Below, piece by piece: positions 1 through 8,032 of a DNA stretch of 39,465 nt. Source of the DNA: Oceanicola sp. (GTDB lineage: Bacteria; Pseudomonadota; Alphaproteobacteria; Rhodobacterales; Rhodobacteraceae); the NCBI GenBank assembly GCA_022447275.1, contig JAKVBK010000029.1, forward strand, positions 1 through 39,465, read 5' to 3'. Position 1 is the stretch's first letter. The number at the start of each line of letters is the position of its first letter. Below the pieces are notes generated by a model that saw nothing but the letters and a program-made list of their open reading frames with translations, ran no database searches and was not told the DNA's origin. The position numbers were made by a program, and so were the translations under genes.

Positions 1-2
1 AA

Positions 3-269
3 TTGGGAAACCGGAAGTTGTCGAGTAGTCGTGGGCCGCGTCTTTGGCTCGGACCGCGCTCCGATCATACCGTCACGCCTGAGTGTCCTCACTTTCTCAG
101 CCCGCTTGCATCGACAAGCAATAAACTGAAGTTTGCGGGTTTCTCAGTGACACGGATGGAAATGGTTTCAGGTGCCACTGCAGATGGGCGGGACACGAAA
201 TCGTTGGCTAACGTGTCTGCTCGTACCAAGTGTCATGTGAACTCGATCTGGAAACGATTGGCGGTGTAA
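3..269 (+). pseudogene. Probable remnant of a LuxR-type transcription regulator (C-terminal HTH)
   Basis: The open frame is cut by the window edge or begins at a TTG. Its last 41 codons (about 147-269) read like a worn LuxR/GerE helix-turn-helix: VTRMEMVSGATADGRDTK resembles the usual LTxREREVLxWxAxGKT start, and VSARTKCHVNSIWKRLAV resembles the recognition helix VSxRTVKFHVNSIxRKLxV. Compared with the family, about three residues are missing between LAN and VSARTK, one is missing near TRMEM, and the usual KF is KC. Nothing upstream resembles an autoinducer-binding or receiver domain. No ribosome binding site is evident. I infer a decayed or truncated regulator; a chance resemblance remains possible. 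Confidence 0.35.
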
Positions 270-397
270 CTCGCGATCCAGATAGGTTTTGTCACCAGAC
301 ATCATGAGAAGCACTGCTGCTCAGGCCGTGACCGGCGAACGGGATACTTGCACATTGCCGTCCATCCAGCCACCAATGGCCAAAGCGGAGGGAAAAC

Positions 398-823
398 ATG
401 GCTTGGATGGAACTGACACGCGGGGTGGTGCACCCTTGGCACCACGATCACTTTGGGCACATGAATGTGCGGCACTACGCGCCCTTCTTTGATGATGCGT
501 CCTATCACCTCTGGACGATGCTGGGCCTGCCCTATTCCGTGATGATTGAGAAATATGGCGTGCATTGCGTCACTGCCTCGGCCACCACGAATTTCATCCA
601 AGAACTGGTGGGCGGCGATCTGATCCGGATTGATGGCGCCCTGACGCGGCTTGGCGGGAAATCTGTCGGGTTCCAGCTGCGGATGTTTCACGCGGATACC
701 GGCGTGCTCCATGCCACCTACGATATGGTCGAGGTGATCTTTGATCCCAAGACGCGCCGCTCGGCACCGATGCCTGATCCCTTGCGCGCAGCGCTTTCGC
801 CGAAAGTCGTGTCGCTCGACTGA
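398..823 (+). CDS. Acyl-CoA thioesterase, 4HBT/hotdog family
   Basis: A 141-residue single-domain hotdog protein, the usual length for the 4-hydroxybenzoyl-CoA thioesterase family, which hydrolyses acyl-CoA thioesters in the cytoplasm. The diagnostic segment is near residues 14-31: HHDHFGHMNVRHYAPFFDDA, which has the GHMNxxxY signature and an acidic residue where the catalytic Asp sits in this family. The start at 398 is supported by GGAGG about seven bases upstream (387-391). The gene stands alone between the LuxR-like remnant and ilvA, both on the same strand, with 55 bases to ilvA. The substrate cannot be told from sequence; short or medium acyl-CoA or a carnitine-ester-type substrate are possible. 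Confidence 0.82.
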   Translation: MAWMELTRGVVHPWHHDHFGHMNVRHYAPFFDDASYHLWTMLGLPYSVMIEKYGVHCVTASATTNFIQELVGGDLIRIDGALTRLGGKSVGFQLRMFHADTGVLHATYDMVEVIFDPKTRRSAPMPDPLRAALSPKVVSLD

Positions 824-878
824 CCGTTGAACACTGACGCATGGACTCGGGGGGGCGTTTCAGGCCACACCTGCACCC

Positions 879-2126
879 ATGACACGATTTAGCGATACGG
901 CCCATGCCGCTGAGGCAAACCTGCGGGCGCTGTTTCCAGCGACGCCCTGCCAGGCCAATGACCACTTGTCGGCGCGACATGAGGCCGAGATTTGGCTGAA
1001 GCGGGAAGATCTGAGCCCTGTGCGCTCCTATAAGCTGCGTGGGGCGTTCAATGCGGTCAGCAAGCATCGCGCCAGCCACCCGGATGCGGATCTGTTCGTT
1101 TGTGCTTCTGCGGGCAACCATGCCCAGGGAATGGCCTTTGTGTGCCGCCATTTTGGGGTGAAGGGTGTGATCTTCATGCCCGTCACCACGCCCCAACAGA
1201 AAATTCTGAAAACCCGGACATTTGGGGGGGATTGCGTCGAAATTCGCCTCACGGGCGACTATTTCGACGATACGCTTGCAGCCGCCCAAGCATATTGTGT
1301 CGAGGCCGGTGGACATTTCCTGTCGCCCTTTGACGACAAGGACGTGATCGAGGGGCAAGCCTCTGTCGCTGTCGAGATGTTGCAACAGATGCCCGAGGCC
1401 CCGGATATCGTCGTGGTTCCTGTTGGCGGTGGCGGGCTGTCAGCGGGCATGACGCGCTACCTGTCCGAGGTCGCCCCGCAGGTAGAGATCATCTACGTAG
1501 AGCCCTCGGGCGGCGCGTCCTTGACGGCCGCGCTGGTGCGCGGAGAAACCGTTGCCTTGCCCAAGGTCGACAGTTTCGTGGATGGGGCCGCTGTGGCCCG
1601 CATCGGGGAGCATACCTTTGATGTGCTCAAACATGTCAGCCCTTCACAGGTGCTTCTGGCCCCCGAAGACAGGATCTGCACGACGATCGTCGAGATGCTG
1701 AACATCGAGGGCATTGTGCTCGAGCCCGCTGGCGCGCTGTCACTGGATGTGCTGCCGCAACTGGCGGATCGCATCCGGGGCAAACGCGTGCTCTGCGTGA
1801 CCACCGGCGGTAATTTTGATTTCGAGCGTCTGCCAGAGGTCAAGGAGCGGGCACAGCGCTATATCGGGGTCAAGAAATACATGATCCTGCGCCTGCCCCA
1901 GCGCCCCGGTGCTTTGCGCGATTTTCTGGGGCTTCTGGGCCCGGATGACGATATTTCCCGGTTCGAATACCTGAAGAAATCCGCGCGCAATTTTGGCTCG
2001 GTGCTGATTGGGATCGAGACATCGAAGCCAGAAAATTTCGCGGCGCTCTATGAGCGGCTTGAAGCCGGTGGGTTCATCTTCACCGACATTACGGGTGACG
2101 ACACAGTTGCAGAGTTTGTGATCTAA
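879..2126 (+). CDS. ilvA: Threonine dehydratase (threonine ammonia-lyase), short form
   Basis: PLP enzyme that deaminates threonine to 2-oxobutanoate, the first step of isoleucine synthesis. The PLP lysine is K52 in SYKLRGA, the phosphate-binding glycine loop is VPVGGGGLSAG around residues 180-190, and SAGNHAQG (about 77-84) is the conserved asparagine-loop. After the catalytic domain comes one ACT-like regulatory domain (from about 335: RLPQRPGALRDFL), so at 415 residues this is the short one-ACT form and not the 500-residue E. coli type. The Shine-Dalgarno sequence before the ATG is poor. It converges on the HPt gene: only 15 bases separate the stop codons, and the two stops lie in a small dyad (CTAAGG at 2123-2128, CCTTAG at 2140-2145). 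Confidence 0.93.
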   Translation: MTRFSDTAHAAEANLRALFPATPCQANDHLSARHEAEIWLKREDLSPVRSYKLRGAFNAVSKHRASHPDADLFVCASAGNHAQGMAFVCRHFGVKGVIFMPVTTPQQKILKTRTFGGDCVEIRLTGDYFDDTLAAAQAYCVEAGGHFLSPFDDKDVIEGQASVAVEMLQQMPEAPDIVVVPVGGGGLSAGMTRYLSEVAPQVEIIYVEPSGGASLTAALVRGETVALPKVDSFVDGAAVARIGEHTFDVLKHVSPSQVLLAPEDRICTTIVEMLNIEGIVLEPAGALSLDVLPQLADRIRGKRVLCVTTGGNFDFERLPEVKERAQRYIGVKKYMILRLPQRPGALRDFLGLLGPDDDISRFEYLKKSARNFGSVLIGIETSKPENFAALYERLEAGGFIFTDITGDDTVAEFVI

Positions 2127-2141
2127 GGGGCTGCGCGGGCC

Positions 2142-2471
2142 TTAGGGCGGTGTGGTGCCAGATTGCGCGAGGAAATGCGCGCGCGAGGCGGCATAGATCC
2201 GCTTCACTTCAGCGATATCCACATCCTGCAGACGCCCTTCAAGGGCGGCGCGTTCGCCAGCTTGGCACAGGTCGCTGAGCGCCTCAAACCCGAGGTTGAG
2301 CGCGCCACCTTTCAGAAAATGCAAATCTTCGGCCATCTTTTGAGCGTTTGCGCCAGGGTCTAGCTGGGTCATTGCGCCATCGACCTCTTGCAGGAAGAGC
2401 GTGGCGATTTCCTCGAAATCTTCGGCGCCGACTTCCTCTTTGAGTTCGCGAATGCGCTGCCAGTCAATCAT
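2142..2471 (-). CDS. Histidine phosphotransfer (HPt) domain protein
   Basis: A 109-residue stand-alone HPt protein, which passes phosphate between histidine kinases and response regulators. The phosphorylatable histidine is H51 in the segment LHFLKGGALNLGF, which fits the HxLKGxxxxxG signature; the rest is predicted helical, as expected for a four-helix bundle. I chose the ATG at 2471 (MIDWQRIREL) because GGAG sits six bases upstream; an open frame continues to 2498 but without a binding site. It is transcribed divergently from the response-regulator/phosphatase gene at 2788, so the two are likely partners in one phosphorelay. No histidine kinase is encoded nearby, so the phosphodonor is elsewhere. 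Confidence 0.85.
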   Translation of the reverse strand: MIDWQRIRELKEEVGAEDFEEIATLFLQEVDGAMTQLDPGANAQKMAEDLHFLKGGALNLGFEALSDLCQAGERAALEGRLQDVDIAEVKRIYAASRAHFLAQSGTTPP

Positions 2472-2621
2472 CGACCACTCCATCGCAGGTTCAACCACTT
2501 CTTAGACCATACAACTTGATAGATGTTTCATACAGGTCAGAAAAAAGCCTTGGATTTTAGGTGAAAGGCAGGGGGCGCTGTTCACGACCCTTTAACAGGC
2601 TTGGCGCCAGATTGGCGCTAT

Positions 2622-2664
2622 CCGTTAGGCGGGAAAGGCGCTGTTTGCCATGCCCGCCTAATGG
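2622..2664. promoter_or_regulatory. Long inverted repeat between the HPt and response-regulator genes
   Basis: CCGTTAGGCGGG (2622-2633) and CCCGCCTAATGG (2653-2664) are inverted repeats matching at 11 of 12 positions, with a 19-base middle that contains a further GGC/GCC pair. There is no T-run, so it is not a typical terminator. It lies in the roughly 315-base divergent intergenic region 2472-2787 and could be an operator or a hairpin in the leader of the phosphatase mRNA. Otherwise that region holds nothing I recognise and no convincing promoter. Confidence 0.45.
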
Positions 2665-2787
2665 TGCCACGGGCGCAAGGGAGATCGCTTTGCGCAATAG
2701 GCGATTTCGGCTGGCGCTTTGTCAGCCAGGTCCAGGAACAAACGCCTTTCGAAAGGCTGCATCGGGCGGAAGTGGACGACTGCGACT

Positions 2788-4083
2788 ATGACGAAGAACC
2801 TGACCGTGGAAACCTTTACCGACAGTAGCACCGAAGCCAAAGCCGCACCCGCGCGCAAAGCTCTGGTTGTTGATGACAGCAAATTGCAGCGCCGCATTCT
2901 AAGCGCATCGCTGAAACGCTGGGGCTATGACGTCAGCGAGGCAGACTCGGGCCAGAGCGCCCTAGCACTCTGCATGGAAACAGAATTTGATTTCGTGCTC
3001 AGTGACTGGACCATGCCCGGCATGTTGGGGCCAGACCTGTGCCGCCATCTGCGCAGGCTGGATCGAGAGGTGTATTGCTACTTCCTGCTGCTCACGTCCA
3101 AATCTGATGCCACTGAAATTGCAGAAGGCTTGGATGCGGGCGCGGATGAGTTTCTGACAAAACCCGTCAACCCAGAAGAGTTGCGCGCACGCCTTTCTGC
3201 GGGTCAGCGGATTATCGACATGCAACGGGAACTTGTGCAGAAGAACCGGCTGATCACCCGGACGCTGAACGAAATTTCGACGCTCTATGACTCGCTCGAT
3301 CGCGATCTTCTGGAGGCGCGGGGCCTCCAGCAATCCCTCGTCTCAGAGCGTCATCGCAGTTTTGGGGCAAGCGACGTCTCCCTGCTGCTCCATCCTGCGG
3401 GTCATGTCGGCGGGGATCTTGTTGGATTTTTCCCGATCAATGAGGACCGGGTTGCCTGCTATGGGATCGACGTGTCCGGCCATGGTGTTGCCTCTGCCTT
3501 GATGACAGCGCGGATCGCGGGCTACCTGTCCCGTCCCAGCCCGGAAAACAACGTGGCCCTGTTCGAAAGCCCCGAATGTGGGGGCTACGATGCTTATCCG
3601 CCGGGCAAGGTCGCAGAAATCCTGAACAGTCTGGTCATTTCCGAGATTCAAACCGAAAACTATTTCACAATGGCATTTGCCGACATCAACCTGAAAACGG
3701 GGGATGTCTCGATGGTTCAGGCGGGCCATCCACACCCGATCATTCAGCGTGCTGATGGCACTGTGGAAGAGCTTGGCGATGGGGGGCCGCCGATCGGGTT
3801 GATCGAAGGCATGACCTACACCCAGTTCGAAACCCGCCTCGCGCCGGGAGACAGGCTGCTGATCGTCTCGGATGGGGTGACGGAATGCCCTGATCCCTCC
3901 GGCGAACTGCTGGATGAGGACGGGCTGGCCAGATTGGCCATGCATTCAAGCCACGTGAGGGGGCCAGCATTTCTGGAAACCATGCTGTGGGATCTGACGG
4001 CTTATGCCAAAGAAGCAGATTTCGCCGATGATATCTCTGCGGTTCTGTTTGAATATGGCGGTCCGTCGGCCGAAGCCACCTGA
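2788..4083 (+). CDS. Response regulator fused to a PP2C-type (RsbU/SpoIIE) serine phosphatase
   Basis: A 431-residue cytoplasmic signalling protein. The N-terminal receiver domain (about 24-140) has the acidic pair D29-D30 (VVDDSK), the phospho-acceptor D73 (LSDWTMPGM), T103 in LLTSK and K125 in LTKPVN. A linker predicted to be coiled coil (about 140-190) leads to a PP2C/SpoIIE phosphatase domain with the metal-binding motifs GHVGGD (205-210) and DVSGHG (228-233) and SDGVTE and DDIS near the end. Such proteins dephosphorylate anti-sigma antagonists in partner-switching systems. I chose the ATG at 2788 because the receiver starts soon after; the frame is open back to 2719. The divergent HPt gene is the obvious phosphodonor. 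No anti-sigma or antagonist gene is in the window, so its output is unknown. Confidence 0.9.
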   Translation: MTKNLTVETFTDSSTEAKAAPARKALVVDDSKLQRRILSASLKRWGYDVSEADSGQSALALCMETEFDFVLSDWTMPGMLGPDLCRHLRRLDREVYCYFLLLTSKSDATEIAEGLDAGADEFLTKPVNPEELRARLSAGQRIIDMQRELVQKNRLITRTLNEISTLYDSLDRDLLEARGLQQSLVSERHRSFGASDVSLLLHPAGHVGGDLVGFFPINEDRVACYGIDVSGHGVASALMTARIAGYLSRPSPENNVALFESPECGGYDAYPPGKVAEILNSLVISEIQTENYFTMAFADINLKTGDVSMVQAGHPHPIIQRADGTVEELGDGGPPIGLIEGMTYTQFETRLAPGDRLLIVSDGVTECPDPSGELLDEDGLARLAMHSSHVRGPAFLETMLWDLTAYAKEADFADDISAVLFEYGGPSAEAT

Positions 4084-4095
4084 ACCGCCTGCCCC

Positions 4096-4542
4096 CTACA
4101 GGCCAAGCCCCAGCGCCCGTGCGAGAAAGAGCCGGTCACCATCATTTGCAAGCAGGCGCACAGCGTCAGCAGCGGGCATCCAGATCGCGCTGTGTCCTGC
4201 CTCTGTCGGCGGGCCCCGGCGCAGGCCTGGGCGCGCGCCGTAGATGGTGCACAGCTTCTCGGCCCACAGATCATATTCGGGCATGTACGTGAACCGACGG
4301 AACGCCCCCAGCCGTCGGGGCCCGGTGATTGTCCAGCCGGTTTCCTCCAGCACCTCGCGGTGTAAGGCGGGCAGCACCTGCTCGCCGGGATCTACCCCGC
4401 CCCCTGGCAACTGGAACTCGGGCACCGGTTCCTGCTGGTGGGTCAGCAGCACTTGCCCCTCGGATACGATCGCCACATAGGCGCCGGGACGCAGGGTGTA
4501 TTTCTGTCGTGAAAGGGGCGTTTCCCCTATCCTTTGGATCAT
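4096..4542 (-). CDS. Nudix hydrolase
   Basis: A 148-residue Nudix pyrophosphohydrolase. The Nudix box GX5EX7REUXEEXGU is intact: GGGVDPGEQVLPALHREV followed by LEETGW, at about residues 48-71. The surrounding LPGGGVDPGE and the LRPGAYVAIV start resemble ADP-ribose/NUDIX 18-like house-cleaning enzymes, but the substrate cannot be read from sequence. The start at 4542 is preferred over the longer frame to 4575 because GAGAGG lies nine bases upstream. It is convergent with the phosphatase gene (12 bases between stops) and divergent from hslO (129 bases). It is one of three Nudix genes in the window. Confidence 0.86.
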   Translation of the reverse strand: MIQRIGETPLSRQKYTLRPGAYVAIVSEGQVLLTHQQEPVPEFQLPGGGVDPGEQVLPALHREVLEETGWTITGPRRLGAFRRFTYMPEYDLWAEKLCTIYGARPGLRRGPPTEAGHSAIWMPAADAVRLLANDGDRLFLARALGLGL

Positions 4543-4671
4543 CTCATGTGTCCTCTCGCCATGCGCCTGATGCATATCTGGTCACTTTTGGCCGCATTTG
4601 CCCTTTCCACAAGACATTGCCGCGACCATATGGCTGCGATATGCCAGTCCAGCCCTCGATAGGAAATTCGC

Positions 4672-5679
4672 ATGACCCTTGGTTCGCAGATCGCATGGGA
4701 CGACACCGTCCTGCCCTTTCAGCTCGACCACCCCGACATCCGGGGTCGCATCACGCGCCTTGATGGCGTGCTGGACACGATTCTGGGCCAGCATGACTAT
4801 CCGCCCGCGATTGAAGCGCTTGTTGCCGAAGCCGCCGTTCTGACGGCGCTGATTGGGCAGGCGATCAAGCTGCGCTGGAAACTGTCCTTGCAGGTGCGCG
4901 GCGATGGCCCGGCCCGCATCATTGCAACGGATTACTACGCGCCGGAAACCGAAGGCGCCCCGGCCCGGATTCGGGCGTATGCCAGCTTTGATGAGACAGC
5001 GGATTTGTCGGGGAAACCGTTTGATCTGATCGGCAAGGGCTATTTCGCGGTGCTGATCCATCAGGGTGACGACATGGCACCCTATCAGGGGATCACGCCG
5101 ATTGCAGGGGGCTCGCTTTCGACCTGTGCGGAAACCTATTTCGCCCAGTCTGAGCAGTTGCCGACCCGGTTTGCGCTGTCGTTTGGCCGCTCCACCTTGC
5201 AGGGCAAGGATGAGTCCTGGCGTGCTGGGGGCATCATGCTGCAGCACATGCCCAAGGCGTCACCGGCGGTCACCGGCGATACGGGCTCTGGCGAGGATGG
5301 GCTTCTGGCTGCCGCCGACGTCATTTCTGGCGAAGCGGCTGAAAACTGGAATCGCGCCAATATTCTGCTCGATACGGTCGAGGAGATGGAGCTTATCGGC
5401 CCCACGGTTCAGCCCACAGATCTGCTGGTCCGGCTCTTTCACGATGAGGCGCCCCGCGCGTTCGATGCGCAGGCCGTTGCCTTTGGATGCACCTGCTCGG
5501 AAGAGCGCGTGCGCCAATCCCTGTCGATTTATTCGGCAAAGGACATCGCGCATATGACAACCGCCGAAGGCACCGTCACCGCGGATTGCCAGTTCTGTGG
5601 GGCCCATTACGTGTTTGCCCCGGAAACGCTGGGCTTCGAGGCGACCCAGCCGCCCGGTGACGCATCCGATGCCAGCTGA
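4672..5679 (+). CDS. hslO: Redox-regulated chaperone Hsp33
   Basis: A 335-residue holdase chaperone of the cytoplasm, activated by oxidation. The C-terminal zinc redox switch is complete: C273 and C275 (FGCTCSEERV, a CxC motif) and C306 and C309 (DCQFCGAHY, CxxC). The N-terminal substrate-binding domain shows the family segments GEGxAR-like QVRGDGPARI (74-83) and GGSLSTCAETYFAQSEQLPT (146-165). AGGA eight bases before the ATG supports the start. Its last 11 bases overlap the next gene, a Nudix hydrolase, so the pair is probably translationally coupled and belongs to the run hslO-Nudix-CCA transferase-LysE-LysE. Confidence 0.94.
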   Translation: MTLGSQIAWDDTVLPFQLDHPDIRGRITRLDGVLDTILGQHDYPPAIEALVAEAAVLTALIGQAIKLRWKLSLQVRGDGPARIIATDYYAPETEGAPARIRAYASFDETADLSGKPFDLIGKGYFAVLIHQGDDMAPYQGITPIAGGSLSTCAETYFAQSEQLPTRFALSFGRSTLQGKDESWRAGGIMLQHMPKASPAVTGDTGSGEDGLLAAADVISGEAAENWNRANILLDTVEEMELIGPTVQPTDLLVRLFHDEAPRAFDAQAVAFGCTCSEERVRQSLSIYSAKDIAHMTTAEGTVTADCQFCGAHYVFAPETLGFEATQPPGDASDAS

Positions 5680-6283
5680 GAGCGCCTCCCGTCTGGCGTC
5701 TCTGGAAGCAGCCTTTCGACGGGCCCCGCAGACTGCGTTGGGCCCGTCCTCTGACTATGACCTGAATGCACCGGTTGCCCTGCCCGAGGACAGACACTTG
5801 CGTGCGGCCGCTGTGTTGATCGCGTTGCAGCCTTGGGATGGGCAGATCGTGCTCACCAAGCGCTCTTCTAAGCTCAAGCACCATCCGGGCCAGATCGCGT
5901 TCCCCGGGGGCAAAGCCGATCCGGGCGATAGGGATCTGTCCGATACCGCTTTGCGCGAGGCACGCGAGGAGATTGCGCTGCCCTCTGATACGGTCGAGGT
6001 GGTGGGCATGCTGCCGCCCCATGAAACTGTTACCGGGTTTTCCGTGACCCCGGTGCTCGGGGTGCTGACAGCGCCTTTCACCGCAGTGCCGGAAACCGGT
6101 GAGGTGGCAGAGGCGTTTCGCGTGCCTTTGTCCCATGCGATCAACCCAGAGCGTTTCGTGATTGAAGGCAGGATCTGGCGCGGCCAACGGCGTCAGTATT
6201 ACGCGGTGCCCTGGGGGCCCTATTACATCTGGGGGGCCACGGCACGGATGCTGATGCAGCTCTCAGATGCGATGGCCCAATGA
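5669..6283 (+). CDS. Nudix hydrolase, CoA pyrophosphatase (NudL) type
   Basis: A 204-residue Nudix enzyme. The CoA-pyrophosphatase signature precedes the Nudix box: LTKRSSKLKHHPGQIAFPGG (about 60-79), followed by a box with TALREAREEIAL. This family splits CoA and its derivatives to 4-phosphopantetheine and 3',5'-ADP; that activity is inferred from the motif. The start at 5669 (MPAESASRL) overlaps the hslO stop by 11 bases; the frame is open to 5597 but that would lie deep in hslO. The stop codon overlaps the start of the nucleotidyltransferase gene (ATGA), so the genes are tightly coupled. Confidence 0.9.
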   Translation: MPAESASRLASLEAAFRRAPQTALGPSSDYDLNAPVALPEDRHLRAAAVLIALQPWDGQIVLTKRSSKLKHHPGQIAFPGGKADPGDRDLSDTALREAREEIALPSDTVEVVGMLPPHETVTGFSVTPVLGVLTAPFTAVPETGEVAEAFRVPLSHAINPERFVIEGRIWRGQRRQYYAVPWGPYYIWGATARMLMQLSDAMAQ

Positions 6284-7443
6284 CGGCCAAGGCCACATGG
6301 CTGTCTCTGCCGGCAGCGCGCGCTGTAACCGGCATGCTGGAAAGCGCGGGCCATCAGGCGCTTTTCGTGGGCGGCTGCGTGCGCAACACCTTGCTGGGCG
6401 CCCCCGTCACAGACCTTGATCTGGCGACAGATGCGCGGCCTGAGGCGGTGCTGGCCCTTGCCGATGCGGCCGGGTTGAAGTCCGTGCCCACGGGGATCAG
6501 CCATGGCACGGTTACGATTGTGGTTGAGGGTGTCCCGGTGGAGGTGACCACGTTCCGGCGCGATGTTGAAACCGACGGGCGCCATGCGGTTGTGGCGTTT
6601 TCCGACAGCATGGAAGAGGATGCCGCGCGCCGCGATTTCACGATGAATGCGCTCTACATGGATGGCCGCGGCACAGTGTTGGATCCGCTGGATGGCCTTG
6701 CGGATCTGGAGGCACGCCGCGTGCGCTTTGTGGGGGATGCAGAGGCCCGTGTGCGCGAAGACTACCTGCGCATCCTGCGCTTCTTCCGCTTCCATGCCTG
6801 GTACGGTGATCCCGATGCCGGGCTCGATGCTGCGGGGCTGGCGGCCTGTGCGGCGGGCCTTGAGGGGCTGGGCGCCGTGTCTGCCGAGCGGATCGGAGCG
6901 GAGATCGTCAAGCTGCTCGGGGCGCCTGACCCCGCCCCTTCCGTGGCGGCTATGGCGCAAGCGGGTGTTCTGGGCCAAACGCTCGCCGGTGCGGATGCAA
7001 CAGCACTGGCCCCGTTGGTGCATCTCGAAGAGGGGCTGGCCCCGGATCCCATGCGCCGCCTCGCCGCCCTGACCGGCGCTGACTGCCAAGACGCCCTGCG
7101 CCTGCGCAATGCCGATGCCCGTCACCACCAACAGATCGCCCGTGCCGCTCGCGGTGCAGATAGCCCGATCGCGCTGGGCCATCGCTTGGGGGCTGAGTTT
7201 GGGCTGGATGCGCTGTTGGTGCGCGCCGCCTTGCTTGGGCAGCCCTTGGCCGCCACGGACCGTGCCCAGCTGATGCATGGAGCAGAGGCTCAGTTCCCGG
7301 TGCAGGCGGGTGATTTGATGCCGGCGCTTGCGGGCCCGGAATTGGGCCGTGCCTTGGACCGCTTGCGCGGGCTTTGGCTGGCCTCTGCCTGCACTCTGGG
7401 GCGCGAAGCGCTTCTTTCACACTTGAACGACGATGCCGACTGA
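6280..7443 (+). CDS. CCA tRNA nucleotidyltransferase / poly(A) polymerase family
   Basis: A 387-residue class II nucleotidyltransferase. It shows FVGGCVRN (29-36), the metal-binding pair D45 and D47 (TDLDLATDA), the RRDFTMNALYMD segment (117-128) and the RxRFxxDAxxRxxEDYLRILRFFRF helix motif (about 142-168). These are diagnostic of CCA-adding enzymes, which build or repair the tRNA 3' end; alphaproteobacterial members are usually annotated as CCA transferase. No HD domain is seen. The start overlaps the Nudix stop (ATGA) and the end overlaps the next gene by 11 bases. Whether it adds CCA or only A cannot be settled by reading. Confidence 0.9.
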   Translation: MTAKATWLSLPAARAVTGMLESAGHQALFVGGCVRNTLLGAPVTDLDLATDARPEAVLALADAAGLKSVPTGISHGTVTIVVEGVPVEVTTFRRDVETDGRHAVVAFSDSMEEDAARRDFTMNALYMDGRGTVLDPLDGLADLEARRVRFVGDAEARVREDYLRILRFFRFHAWYGDPDAGLDAAGLAACAAGLEGLGAVSAERIGAEIVKLLGAPDPAPSVAAMAQAGVLGQTLAGADATALAPLVHLEEGLAPDPMRRLAALTGADCQDALRLRNADARHHQQIARAARGADSPIALGHRLGAEFGLDALLVRAALLGQPLAATDRAQLMHGAEAQFPVQAGDLMPALAGPELGRALDRLRGLWLASACTLGREALLSHLNDDAD

Positions 7444-8029
7444 CACTTTCCTGACCCTGCTTCTGCTGGCCGGCTCTGCCGCCTTCACGCCCGGCCCTAA
7501 CAATGCGCTTGTTGCGGCTTCGGGGGCTAATTTTGGCTATCGCCGGTCGCTTCCGCATATTCTGGGCATCAGCTTCGGCTTCCCGGTCATGATCTTTATC
7601 GTGGGGTTCTTCCTGGCGGAGATCTTTCGCCATTCCGACCTGTTGCGCGAAACGCTGCGCTGGGTCGGGGTGGTGATTTTGCTCTGGCTGGCGTGGAAGG
7701 TGGCCAATACCGGTGGTTTGGGGGGCGCTGAGGGCCGTCCGCGCCCGTTCAGCTTTGTCGAGGCGGCGGCGTTTCAGTGGATCAACCCAAAGGGCTGGGC
7801 CATGGCCATTGCCATCACATCGCAATTCGTGAGCGTCGAGGCGCCTCTGGCCAGTGCGGCGATCGTAGCGGCAATCTTTATCGTGGCAGGGCTGGCTTCC
7901 GCATCGACATGGGCCTTGGCGGGAACGGCCATTCGCCGGGTGGCGAACACCCCCGCGCGCAAACGGGCCGTGAACATGGCCATGGGGGCTTTGATCGCGG
8001 GATGTGTTCTGCTGTTGTTGGCAACCTAG
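7433..8029 (+). CDS. LysE/RhtB family amino-acid exporter (first of two)
   Basis: A 198-residue inner-membrane protein with about six hydrophobic segments. The family signature TPGPNN lies near residues 19-24 in the first membrane segment, followed by ASGANFGYRRSLPHILGISFG, and FQWINPKGW (about 116-124) is the conserved second signature. This family exports amino acids or their analogues; the substrate cannot be predicted. It overlaps the CCA transferase by 11 bases and is followed after 3 bases by a second LysE-type gene, so the two are co-transcribed. Confidence 0.9.
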   Translation: MPTDTFLTLLLLAGSAAFTPGPNNALVAASGANFGYRRSLPHILGISFGFPVMIFIVGFFLAEIFRHSDLLRETLRWVGVVILLWLAWKVANTGGLGGAEGRPRPFSFVEAAAFQWINPKGWAMAIAITSQFVSVEAPLASAAIVAAIFIVAGLASASTWALAGTAIRRVANTPARKRAVNMAMGALIAGCVLLLLAT

Positions 8030-8032
8030 CCC

